This document shows positions 10,601 through 22,500 of a stretch of DNA of 64,000 nt, piece by piece (the stretch's first letter is position 1; each line of letters opens with the position of its first letter). The DNA comes from Acanthaster planci. Lineage: Eukaryota; Echinodermata; Asteroidea; Valvatida; Acanthasteridae. Where the stretch lies: the NCBI RefSeq assembly GCF_001949145.1, contig NW_019091385.1, positions 3,078,059 through 3,142,058 on the forward strand, given 5' to 3'. Position numbers and translations under genes: made by a program. A model generated the notes under the pieces. That model searched no databases. It was not told where the DNA came from and was given only the letters and a program-made list of their open reading frames with translations.

Positions 10601-13600
10601 TATAGCCAACACCACATTGGTAAGTTAGCATGAGCGCGCAGCCATAGGTCTCTCGTCAGTACGCCTTCCCTCCTTGTCGTCCTTCTTGTCGTCGTCCCCT
10701 TGAAGTCATCGTCCTCAGCCAGACGACAGTTGAGTCCCTGGCCGGGCTTTTGAAGCTTAGATGCCGCGTGTCACGCTGGAGTTTGGCGTAGTCGTTTCTT
10801 CGCTCCTGCTCCAAGATGAGATGGTCCATCTGGCGCGACATGTTTTTGACTTCAGCCAGTAAGCCGTTGAGCTCCTCTCCGATGTGGATCATCTGGGTGA
10901 CCTCTTCCACCTAGAGTTCGCTCTCAGGTTTGCCAAGAGCCAGCAGGATCTCATTGCCGGCTATCTGCGGAGTTGGAGGGCAGATCTTAGTTCTGAGAAG
11001 GTTTGGCATGGTGTCTGGTCGATCAAGCATCAGATCTACTTTCTGCTCGATGGTGACGTTTCCCTTGTCAGTGATGTGAATGACTTCCAAACTCTCTATT
11101 GGTGGGTAAAGAGGTAGTCTTCCTGTCCGGACTCCACTCGCACCCCAGTCATCCGGTTGACAGACCACGTGGACTGCCTGTGGGCGAGAAGTCTCCCAAT
11201 CCTCGTGACCGAAGATGTTGTAGCCGGAGATGCACAGGCCCCACAAATTGGTTTAAACATCGAAGGGACCCTATCCGACAGGTCAACCGCATGCACGTGT
11301 TATTGGGGGTCGTTTTTCGCTCTGATTCAGATCCTCAGAATTTTTTGCCAATCAAAACTAGTCATGATATCAAGCACTGGCGTTTGTTTGACACCAACCA
11401 TGGACATGGATGCTATTTTAAAATACCATGTACATTTACATTAATAGATTTCAACATCATTTCTTGGTCTCCTTCAAAGAATTCAATTTAATTGATAATG
11501 CTTTGCGATATTTTATTTGTAGGATGATGTTAGGTTTCATGCTCATTACCGCGTTCCTGTCCATGTGGATTATTAACACCGCCACCACTGCCATGATGTT
11601 GCCGATTGCACAAGCTGTGCTACAGCAACTGAAAAAGGATAACGTCAAACAGGTACTAGAACTGGTCTTTGCCATTAAATAAATCAAAATGAAGCCTTCC
11701 CTAAGAAATATTAATTCCCAAAATTTACAAACTACGGGGAATGACTCGCACCTCATGTTCGCACTGCGATACGCCTGTGAGATCAACGACACGCACAATG
11801 TATGTCGCTGGGTAGACGCTCGTGGATTGTTCAGGTTTCCATTATCAAATACATTCTCCGACTCCCCAGCTTAGATCTACATGCGTTCAGAAACTTATGC
11901 TAGAGTGGATGAGGATATTATGTACATTTCTCAAATATTTATCAGGACAATTTTCGTATAACATGCAGTGCCTAGTATATCCTTTTTTCAACTATATTCA
12001 TATCTACTGCAGAAAGACGAAAATGCCAACCAGGGCCGCAGTGATAGTCATACCAGAAGTGGGCGGGCCCACAAAGAGAAGGAAGGAGAGGAAGCCATTG
12101 CCATGGAGGAGGTTCGGGTTAGGTAGGTCATAAGGTTGAAAGTTTCAGGTCAGAAGTGATACATGTGGGCCTGCGTACGTCATTGTTTAGGATTTTCGAG
12201 TCGGGAAAATGGAAAGCGATTTGCGACATTGAAATGGGATTGCTTTGGTTTCTAGTCGAATGCCACACTCTCTTTACAGAATTTTTCATTTTCTCTCTCT
12301 CGCCTTTTAGAACTGACGTGCAGCCTCAGGATACCGGTACCAATATAGATGACGAGCAAGAATCTCGCTATAATTTCATTTGCAAAGGCATCCTACTGTG
12401 CGTACCCTATGCAGCAAGCATCGGCGGTACAGCCACGCTGACAGGCACGGCTCCAAACCTTGTACTGGCCGGTCAAGTTAGTAGGCGAGTGGATCCCCAG
12501 CAAAATGTTGTACCAGATATTCACGTGAATTCTTCATTGCTCACGTGACAAAAGCTGATATCCAAAAGTAAACGCAAGCGATTTTATGCATTTTGTAAAG
12601 GAAACTGAATTGTTGCTGCTTCACTATCGTTATTATGATGTCTTTTTATTAAATCTTTGAACTAGTTTGGCAAAAAAACTACTTTCAATATTAACATTTA
12701 ATGTATTTTACAGTAATGTGTTTGCAGGTACGAGTATGGAGGTTTACATTCGATAAGGTAAAGCGAAAAACCACAATATGACAAAGTTCTGGGGCAGCTG
12801 GCTATAATATGTGATCTCTGACATTATGCTTGCAGCGTGGTTGGTTCCCCCGGTTACGCATTATCAGGTTGCCGCAGAAGAAACCAGCGGAAGGAAAAAA
12901 AAAGAAAAACAAAACAAAAACAACGATGCAAATCGGTTATAAAGTTCGCATGCCACTTTAGGTTTGAGTACATGAAGCATTTTTTTCAAATTACAGCGGC
13001 GATATGCGCGTGACAGTCTTGGTGGTTGTGCATTCCACAGTTTGTTCGGGTCTGAGGCTGAGGTCAACTTCGGTGAGTGGATGATGTATGCCGCGCCTGG
13101 TATGCTGCTCTGCCTGCTTCTGACCTGGATCTGGATGCAGATTGTTTACGTGGATCGCTGGTCAGTGCTGCTGGGAGACCAACGTTTGGAAATAAAGCAT
13201 CTATGCCGCAATAGCCACTGAAATATAGAGGGTTGGTTTATTCGTACATCTTGGCGATTTGAATATTATTTGATGTTGTCATTTGAACTTTATTCCATAA
13301 TTTGAATTCACGTAAGGTGCCTCAAGAAGCAACGCCAGGAACTCGACCACAAGGGCGCCGCCAGAGTCATCCGTCAGGCCTACAAGGACCTTGGGCCAAT
13401 GTCGTAAGAAATTAAACCCACTTTTTCTTCGTCGTACACCTTATTTTCACGGCATCATCGTAACGAAGGTGTTACAATGAGCACTATATTTTTCAAGAGC
13501 TGCTTACCTAGATTGTTTGGGAAACTCTTCAATAATACCCGTGACTTGGTATACCCTACCAACTCCCCCAACTTACTGTCAATCTTCTTTCCCTTTCCTC

Positions 13601-15964
13601 TTGACCATTGATCGTCTTGATTGATTGCCAGAGGTCCTTGCAAATCTCGACTTTTCACACCTGTATATTTCCGGACAGGTTTGCCGAGAAGGGTGTTCTT
13701 GCCCACTTTATCTTGCTAGTTGTGCTGTGGATAAGCCGTAAACCAGGCTTTGTGACTGGCTGGTCTGTGCTCTTCCCAGAGGGGTATGTATATTGTGTAG
13801 AGTTTTTGAGTTGCAGCCAGTACTTTCGTTCCACCCTGACATGCACAAAAGGCGTATTCATGCATGTCCGTGTCGAACTGACCTCCAAGATAACTGCCAT
13901 ATAAAGCCCCAAAAGGTTTTTTCTCGTAAGAAATCTTGTGCACAAACCATACAAAACATCCTTATAGCTTCAAGCAGTAGACTATAAAGGGGAGACTGCA
14001 AACGTCGTTTATACAGTGATCAGTACAGCGATGATGCAGCAGTAATCCCACTGTAGAAGGATACCATTCACCAATTTGAATGATTTGATAACTACAAGTT
14101 GTTTTAGTGAACAACAAAGCCAATCTGAGTTGAGGGCAAACGACCAATTCAACTGCCCAGTCTGTAAATTTCTGTCCTTCAGATACGTGACCGACTCGAC
14201 CGCAGCGATATTTGTCGCCTTCCTACTCTTCTTGTTTCCGTCCCGGATGCCCAAATTCTTGTGTGGCCGGAGCTCGAAAGGTCAGTGCTGTGGCGAGCTA
14301 TTTCTTATTTGTTTTGTTCTTGCCACCCAGAGAAAAACACTCACAAAGATCATTCATCACTGATCATCAATTTCCCTGAACTCTATATTTTTCTTTTAGA
14401 AATCGAAATGGTATAGGGCACTTTTGAATAATCATAAAGATGTGCCCATTGGTCTTTGGAGTGGTATCGTATTGGCCTAGGGATTCTGAACCGGAGTTAA
14501 AATGTCTGCTTTCCATTGTAGAGGATTTGAAGGAAGAAACGGGTCCATGCCCGGCCCTTCTTGAGTGGTCGATCGTTCAACAAAAGATGCCCTGGCTGGT
14601 GGTCATCCTTTTCGGTGGAAGCTTGGCACTGGCTGAAGCCTGCAAGGTCAGGAAACACACCAAACCTTCATTATTATATAATGAGCATACCGCCCGCTCG
14701 TGACTGCTAATTTCTGATAGATGTTTCCCCTCGACACAGTTTCGTATTCAAACAATAATGCACAAAGCATGGCAACTAAAGGAAATTCTCTCTCTAGTAC
14801 ATTGATCCCTGACTGACAAAAAGGCTGCAAGTGAAAAGACGGTCCTCTTGAGTTTAATCGACTGTATATTTAAAATCATTCCGTCACCAACCAGGTGTCA
14901 GGTCTGTCAGCTTTGATAGGTGAGCAGTTCACTGCGCTGGATGGTCTCCCCCCATTTGCTGTCGTGTTTGTAGTGACCGTCATTATCGCTGCCTTCACTG
15001 AAATCACCAGCAACACCGCTACAGTAACTGTATTCCTTCCCATACTCGCTAGTTTGGTAAGTTCAGCAATTTGGTAAGCTTGAGTCGAAAGCCAGACTTT
15101 GGGTGTTTCATTAGGTTAACTTTTATTTAAGAATTGATATTGTAGCACGTTGTAATAACTGCGTGTAATAGGCCTTAGATCTGGGTGTCTGCGGATGTAG
15201 TCGGGTTGAATTGATGCTATGATCATTCTTGTTAAGGGGACAAATATCGGCGTCAATCCACTGTTCCTGATGCTACCTGCCACCGTGACCAGCTCCTTCG
15301 CCTTCATGCTGCCAGTCGCCACGCCCCCTAATGCTGTCGCCTTCGCCTATGAGCAAATCACTGTCATGGACATGGTAACCAAGCCTCAAAGTTGAAGACA
15401 ACACTCATTTTGTGCACAATTAGTTTAATACGGAGAGATTTTGAACACAAGTACTGTTAACTACGTATAGAGAGCAAGGATGTTAAAATGAAGTCTTTAA
15501 ATTGTTCAGTTCATATCCTTGCTGTCATTCACCTTAATGCACATTTATTTACCCGTTATGTATAGGAGGTTTTACTTTTACTAGATTGTTTTAAGGCCAT
15601 TCGCACGGGTAGGACTTGTAAACACGTTTCCTCTTGTGTTGTTTGTACCTAGTTTTCTTCAAGTTCACACAAACAGAGAGGCTGTTCTCCAAAAATAAAA
15701 TAAGGCTTGTTAGAAATTGAAATCTTTAGATGTATATAGCTATCAGTAACGGGAAAAAAGCAGTGAAGAAAATGATAGCACGACATTTCATAGCTTCCCC
15801 GCCGCTTTTAATTCTTTAAATCTCTCTCGCAGGTGAAAACGGGTTTTGTACTGAACATTCTCTGCATCTTAGTTGCCAACGCGAGCGTCAACACATTGGG
15901 AAGGTGGATCTTTGATGTGGGCACGTTTCCCGATTGGGCTAACGTCAACGTCACGGCAGCCTAG
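7634..15964 (+). CDS. SLC13-family sodium/dicarboxylate cotransporter, tandem copy 1 (13 visible exons, 5' end incomplete)
   Basis: Exons: 7634-7833, 9414-9679, 11523-11652, 12013-12122, 12311-12484, 13041-13160, 13317-13403, 13679-13783, 14183-14280, 14522-14646, 14895-15056, 15237-15374, 15833-15964 (TAG). All phases agree and the joined frame has no stop (about 614 codons). SLC13 (NaDC/NaCT) proteins carry di- or tricarboxylates with sodium across the plasma membrane. Family landmarks: [10 protein letters not shown] (first membrane helix), [44 protein letters not shown] and LPVATPPNA. Oddities: the first SNT motif reads I-N-T, the usual [10 protein letters not shown] reads QNVIILFLGG, and GGGxALA reads GGSLALA. 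The fifth intron has a GC donor. No ATG is usable in the first visible exon, because a TGA precedes it in frame, so a 5' coding exon is needed. Family assignment is secure. Transport activity is not assured. Confidence 0.93.
8595..8893 (+). repeat. Recent 151-bp tandem duplication in intron 1
   Basis: The unit starting ATGGTATTTGCTTGTTCGCT at 8595 repeats at 8746, an offset of 151 bp, and the match runs to about 8893. The only clear difference is TGCTCATAAC versus TGCACATAAC. It lies inside the first intron of SLC13 copy 1. Copy 2 has no counterpart, so it arose after the gene duplication. Confidence 0.85.
10656..11246 (-). pseudogene. Antisense coding-like relic in intron 2 of SLC13 copy 1
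   Basis: Read on the minus strand, this block holds one long frame interrupted by a single TAG at 10911-10913. Upstream of the stop it gives YNIFGHEDWET, VVCQPDDWGAS and [19 protein letters not shown]; downstream it gives [17 protein letters not shown] and [16 protein letters not shown], the latter predicted to be helical. Composition is typical of coding sequence. The same block, with the same stop, sits at the same place in copy 2. I do not recognise the protein. It could be a pseudogene fragment captured before the SLC13 duplication. Alternatively the TAG could lie at a splice site (CTCTAG followed by GTGGAA) of a host-antisense gene. Confidence 0.5.
11523..11652 (+). CDS. SLC13 copy 1, exon 3: first sodium/substrate hairpin with altered SNT motif
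   Basis: The acceptor TTGTAG precedes GATGATGTTAGG and the donor is CAG followed by GTACTA. The exon codes [16 protein letters not shown], then I-N-T, then [17 protein letters not shown]. In SLC13 and the bacterial DASS relatives, this hairpin carries Ser-Asn-Thr, which helps bind sodium and the substrate carboxylate. Here the Ser codon is ATT (Ile). Copy 2 keeps AGT (Ser) at the homologous position (exon 24081-24210). Confidence 0.9.
12485..13040 (+). other. Non-canonical GC-AG intron in SLC13 copy 1
   Basis: The exon before this intron must end after GTTAGTAG to keep the frame into TTTGTTCGGG (giving V-S-S-L-F-G). The next bases are GCGAGT, a recognised GC-type donor context. The intron ends in TTCCACAG at 13040. 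The only nearby GT (GTTAGT) would lie in the wrong phase. Copy 2 has a normal GTTAGT donor at 24921, so the GC donor is specific to copy 1. Confidence 0.8.
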
Positions 15965-18900
15965 TTATGAGAGGGCGTGACCAGACAAGTTTGCTGATTC
16001 AATGGCTACGACAACCTATCCTGGATAATGTCAACTATGAGCTCACATTTGTATGAATTATTTCTCCACTGATTACAAAAAATGAAACATAGTCGTTGAA
16101 TTTAACATTAAACAGGTCAAATTGGTAACCAGATATTGAGCGTGGGAAAGACGCCCATTGGGGCTGTCTATATAATATTAAGGGTTTCAATTACACTTCA
16201 GTTACACGAATGAAATACGAATCAACACAACCTAAGTATCACATTTACACACCTAAAATACACCATTGAAATAACAAACGACTCGTAATAGGTATGGTCG
16301 TTGAAATGATTTTCCTTTCAGTGCTGGACGCATTATACCGGTTTGAGATCTAGCTTTAGGGCAATCCGTAGAATTTATTGTATTGTTATACTCCTATTTG
16401 TATTCTGTAATTCTGGTTTTCTCATGAATGGGAGTGTTTACTTTTCTCCTTTCACAGAAAGCATTGTACACGTCAGATAAATTCATTGTTGTTGAATAAC
16501 TTAAGGTGTTAAGACTAAGATCTGACTGTAAAACGTTTGCAAACCGAAGTAATTTTTTTGCGTAGCAAAATGTAGCCCTGTGTAGCTTTGAAATTTATTT
16601 TTATCTTTAAAGCAGTTCTGCAGTTTTAGATTTGTGTATGTCTACATACGACTGTGGATGTATACTTGGCGGTAAGTCGGCGATTGATTTGATTTTGTTT
16701 TCCACAGGCAACATCGCTGCGATCCATACGGTTTACACGTACGTTTTACCTTAGCCCTGGGACATGGATGACCTCATTATATATTTCAATGGGCAACTAC
16801 CTCGTCTAATCGTCAGATTTACAACTGAACGATCTGGCAGATTCTATGCAAGCTCGGTAATCGGTTGAGATACCAGAGTCATAGTAATAATTAACCTTAT
16901 ACAGCATGTATTTTAGACCGCAGCATTAAGGCACATCAGTGTGCGTCGTCGATCGATCTTTGTAAGAAAAACGTAACGGTTCAGCATAGAGTAAGCGAAC
17001 ATGCCATCAAGCACAGTGAAACCTGAGCAACTACAGACTTCAGGCAGTATCTTCAACCGCAAGGGAACTTTCGTCAGTGCCGACAAGATTTGACAAGTCC
17101 GTGATTTTCCTGCATGTAGGCTCCATAATGACGACGACGGTATGACGACACGCAATCATAACATCAAGGATTTGTAACTGTTGTATATCACGAAGATTAA
17201 TTATAGGGCAATGATGACTCAAATGAATTAACTATGATATAGTGATACATATTATTTCAATATACAATTGACCTAGCTGAGAGTGTTTATCGTTCACCTT
17301 CGCCAGATCTGCAATTAATAACCTCTACGTATTGAGTATAAAGGACAAATCAAATTTTTAAAAGCCATTAATATGCTAACCTGATTACCTAATTACAGAT
17401 ATCCATCAATATCATAAATATCGACCTTTATAGATATTCAAATGGTTTCAACCCCCTCCCCAGCTTTTCAAATTTTAATGGCCGTGTAAGTCATCCCCCC
17501 ACCTTTCCCCATCCTCATCGCCCCCTAATTTCTGACACAAATTGACAGCACTGGTTTCCCCGATCTCTGTCGTTTGGCACGACCTTCGATCGCGGAATCT
17601 GCTTGAGCCGAATTTCTCTTACGAATTCATATCTCTCCAAACTAGGATTTCTTTATCTTGACAGCAGGGAAGGTGACATTATCAACTCGGTCTATTATTA
17701 CTACCGCAGGTGTTCAGTCCACCCTTTTTGTAGTTATCAGCAGGCTCTACCCATGTAAACAGTGTTGGTCACTCACTCAGGCCTAGTTGGTTAAGAGGCA
17801 ACTTCACAGAATCAGGTTTGCACTGATCGGGGCATGTTGGCATCAGTGTCAGCGATTAAAACTGAAAAATGTGGTTTCGAAATGTCACGTTCATACGTGG
17901 GGTGGTGAAACCCTACGGTGGTGGGTACACAGAGGGATTGATTTCTCCGGTGATTAAGATACTCCCAGTGAAGATCAAGAATCGGCACAAAGAATTACTC
18001 TCACTGTATATTAGAGTTGATTTATTTCTATTCGAAATCAAGTTGAGAATCCAAAATTCAGGACTTTCCCAGTATTGAGACTGAGATAATTTACACAATT
18101 GTGGATACTGGTACTCATAAATGGAGTTCACAACACTATGGATTGATTGACCAGTAATGAATAGGCTTGAGCTTATGTTGTGATAATTGCAAGAATGAAA
18201 AGTTAAGGCAGAGCCAGTGGGCAAAGGTCACTGTGCTACCTGCTTTCTCTATAGAGCTAATTCACCTTTACGTGTAAGACCACACAGTGAAACTTTTCAA
18301 AGACATGTACTAGTCGTTAACCCATACATAAAACAGTCGTTGAGCTTCGTGCATGTATACAAGTCGCATGGCCAAACTTTCCACCCAGCTTTCACGACAA
18401 AGCAACAAACAAAATCACTCCAAATGACGAGTTTTTGACCTGAGTGAGTTGGAGCCCACACTTAATTGGCATACATGTGCTACGAGGTAAATCCGTCAAT
18501 GCGAACGGGCCAAAACTGTGTATAACAATTAATGAATGATTAAAAACTACAAAAGTTTAGGACAAAAGTGAACTTGCGTTTTAAAGAACAAACTCTGCTA
18601 CTAATAGAGAGAGGCAAATCGACACATACGCCACGGTGAAGTACGTCGCGTAAGCATACAAGATTACGCTCATGTCTGGTTCGAACTAATGAACTAAAAC
18701 CCGTTGTTGCAGACTAATATTTATAAGGATACGGCTATAGCTATAGCTACCTATAAGACAGATGCTCCAAATCCCTGTGTCACGATGGGGAAGGTGTTAC
18801 CTTGATAAAAACTGAACTCAGATCGACTGATTTGCTGTCTGAGTCCGAGTCCGAGTCCGTAAAAATCGGACTCGAGTCCGGACTGACTGGAGCCCTCCAG

Positions 18901-19554
18901 CACTGACACATAACCATCTAAATTAAATAGAAAGAAACGTCCGACTCGGAGTCCAGTGTCACAACCTCTCTATCAGTCCCCCGGTTTTCATTCATAAGGG
19001 AAGCCGGAATTTGGACTGATATTGATAGCCTGGATGCCTCATAGCGAAGCTGCCACAACCAATTGAAGTCACATCACACCTGAAGCAGGGAGTGTTGTCA
19101 CAAGGCTGTTCACTCGCTCGATCCAAGAGTAACCATAACAGGTTTGCAGTCGTACCTGCAGATAGTAGTCACAGGTTTGTGTTTGCTCGAGAAGTATAGG
19201 TTGCCATTCCAGTGGATCACGGACTGACGGTGAGGTTATCTTTCCATTTCACGGGAGATTTGTATATTGGGCTAAGAGCAAAAAACGTACCAAACCGTAA
19301 CTCTTACCTAGCACCTTCTGACAATCATGCTCCGCCGTAGATATCACTTGGGTCTTACCAAATCATGTTATCCCGATAAAATAATTTGAGATTAAAAGCT
19401 CCTTGACATTCTAAGCCCTAGGCCTAATGCCTTTCAGCGATATCATTTAACACCATTCATATGCATATTGAACCTAAATTATCAACAGTGGCAAGGTTGA
19501 TTCCAGTATACATTCATGAGAGAGAAACGGCATGGCTTGTCTTGTTAATCCTAG
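15965..19554. other. Intergenic/5' region between the SLC13 copies
   Basis: I find no exon I can defend. The region must contain the 3' UTR of copy 1 and the promoter and probable 5' exon(s) of copy 2. Open frames are short and unlike any family. The only structured element seen is the GAGTCC-rich fragment at 18836-18905. Confidence 0.5.
18836..18905 (-). repeat. Fragment related to the hAT-type element
   Basis: GAGTCCGAGTCC-type repeats lead into a right end reading CTCCAGCACTG, whose reverse complement (CAGTGCTGGAG) differs by one base from the terminal inverted repeat CAGTGATGGAG of the element at 21832-23006. I did not find a matching left end or target duplication, so this is a truncated or degenerate copy. 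Confidence 0.5.
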
Positions 19555-22500
19555 AGATGACTTCCCACGTCGACCCTCCACCGAGCTGGGAGGAAGTAAT
19601 CGGCCCAGCGGAGGAGCAGGAGGTGGATGGGCCAGGAGAGCTCCCGCTCCCCGCACCAAGCCGGCGAGCTCTGATCTGGAGAAACCGACGATATTTCATC
19701 GTGTTCCTGGTGCCTCTCATCCTGTGCCCAATACCAATCGTTTTTAACGAGCCGGTAGGTTTTGTTGTTATAGCTATTGGATAACATGGTGATTTTTTTT
19801 CTGCAAATACTTGTCGAAAAATGTTGTCGACTTTGAGCGTGTAATCAATCCTGCTTTTTCTCTTCGTATTTTTTTTTGGGGGGAAGACTTCGTTGCACAA
19901 AGGCAACTCAGCTCCCACCCTTTCCTTATACGAAAGTACAGTTTTTGCGAGTATCCTTACAGCCCATGATAGACTGCGGACCACAGCGAGCCGTGTTTAC
20001 TAAAACACTTCAGTGGTGCGTCACTAAAGTCAAACCGTACTATCTTTTTTTTTAATGTAAAACTTCGTGGACTTCGCTCTTTACAAACAAATTGAAGCCC
20101 CAACGCATGGCTTATCATATATCAAACAATATGAATACCTTTGTGGTCCGGTTGTTTCAATACACTCCCATGTTTTTGTATTGATTTTTTGTCGCATGTT
20201 CAAATATGTACATTATCCTAAGTGCATCATGGGCCCCAGCCTGATCATACTTTTTAAAAGAACTGTAAATCACTAAAAAGCAGGGCTGTTTTTATTCTTT
20301 TTTCTAAAGAACGGTTGAGCCAGGGATGCAAAGTGGGCCATGTCCCCCAAGAGGCGTTTGGTGCTTATAAAAATACAAAGACAAAACGGAGGGGTTTTGA
20401 ATACTTCGTCTCTTCCTCTTAACGTCTGTAAAACACCCCAAATTCAGATTCTTGCCCAAGAAAGAGCATGAGGACTACATAAAGAAACTTCTGTTCAAGT
20501 TTAATCTTTTTAAAAATGAAACAGAAATTTAATGGGGCAGAGTTGGGAAAGGAATAGATTCTTAATTCGATCAATTATTTTCCAGTATTGATCTCATTCA
20601 TAAAAACAAGTTGCAGTACAAGTATACCTTTGATGCCCCGCAGATCGGCTACACGGCCTACAGCATCCTGATCATGGCTATCTTCTGGTGCACGGAGGCG
20701 ATCTCTTTGGCCGTGACGGCTCTCTTACCCCTCGTCCTCTTCCCGCTCTTTGGGGTCATGCCGGCCAAGGATGTCGCAGTTCAATACTTCAAGGACACCA
20801 ATCTGCTTTTCTTTGGCGGCCTGATGGTGGCTGTGGCCATCGAGGACTGTAACCTGCACCGACGGATCGCTCTAGCTGTCTTGATACTGGTGGGATCCAA
20901 GCCAAGATGGTGAGATGGTACTTTTTGTTGTAGAATATTTTAACGCATTTTCATTTCAGATTTACGAATACAGTATGATTATTATATGCGAGTCCGAGAG
21001 AAAAAGATGCTATGACGTCACGATTGCAGTTTCATTGCCACGTCTGACGATGCCAAAGTTAATTTGCTCACACCTAACTGTTGCGTCAAAGCATTTAAGG
21101 TGAAATGTCCAACTTTTGCCTTTTTTCCCCATAGAATATAACCTTTTCTCCCAAAGAATATAAACTTTTCTCCCTTTTAAATTTTGTCATTTCCATTGTA
21201 TGAAAGGTTTTTAGGGCAACACGTCCAAAAAGTACACACTGAAGCAAAAATTAGGCTGCCAAGCTGACATGTTTTATTGAACCATTTTTCTAAAAAGACC
21301 GAAACAATGAAAGCAGTGTAGCTTGAGGGGAAATCAGTCCCTCTCACTCGAGATGGAATCCTGCTGTTGTAAGTAGACAGAGCCAAGATGAAGAGGGGAT
21401 AATCGGGCACGATAGAAACACCATAAATGGTGTTTATGCACCCTGGCCTCTTCAGACTCGACCATGATCAGGAATACTGATGAGGGGAAAATGATTTCCA
21501 CTCATTTAGAAAAACAGTCAAAGTCCAGTCATGGAATCTGACGCTGAACACGAGATGTCAGGTCCTCTGTAAGATTGCTTGATGGAGTCGGTCGACCTGA
21601 TCTTGTAGTCGTACCGCCAAGATGGGAACCGCTGATGTTCAGATGATTCCAGATGCGTTGTTGTCCAAGTCGAAGTGTTGGTCGTCGGGTTATCTGGGAG
21701 TTGTCTGCTCTATCCAATGCTCAGTTCCTGGCCGGCTGTTTCGTCTGAAGACAAACCAAGATTCAGTGGTGATGGAAACTTTCAATCTCGACTCTGGCCA
21801 CAGTGGACCACTAACAGGAGAAAGTTCGAAGCAGTGATGGAGGACTCGAGCTCGGACTTAGGGACTCGTGACTCGGCTTGACTCGGACTCGGCTAGTGGC
21901 TGACTCAGGCTACTTACCGGACTCGAATCAAGTCCATTCAAAAACTACTTTTAAAATTCATAAATTTCATTGGAAAAAACTGTCCGCATCTGTTGTCCAG
22001 AATTGTTTGGCTATGACCCATCATTTTCGGGTCGAGGATAAAGGCAAGCATGTGTAAAAAGCGCGTATTCCCGTTTCGACAGAGTTGCCTGTGCAGTGCA
22101 GCTTAAAACATTTTTCATGAAGGATTGACTTACTTGCAGTTAGTCTTCCTCTTGTGACGTGTGCCAATCATCATTGGACAACAGATTGAGGGTGATAGTG
22201 ACACCATCAAATTCCTCCATACGCATTTAGTGGATACTTCATGAATGATCCCTTTTAAGCTGTTATGTAAATATAGAATGTTCGGATTAAATTCAGTACA
22301 CAAAAAGTTTATTCATTATTTTGGAATCATTGGACAGGTGAAAATTTTTGGACAAGCTAGGACTGGCACAAAGTTTTTATGCACCTGACTAAATGAAACC
22401 GCGTAAAGAAATAAACAAAGTTGACTTGTGTCCTGTCCATCTTTTTGTACACAAATTCATAGGTACATGTTCTGCATATTCTGTGCACATGCACGCATCA

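Noticed and set aside
19461-19556. Upstream in-frame ATG of SLC13 copy 2 at 19461, adding 32 residues
   Set aside because: The sequence upstream of the acceptor at 19554 is not conserved with copy 1, while the exon itself is, so it is more likely intron or UTR.
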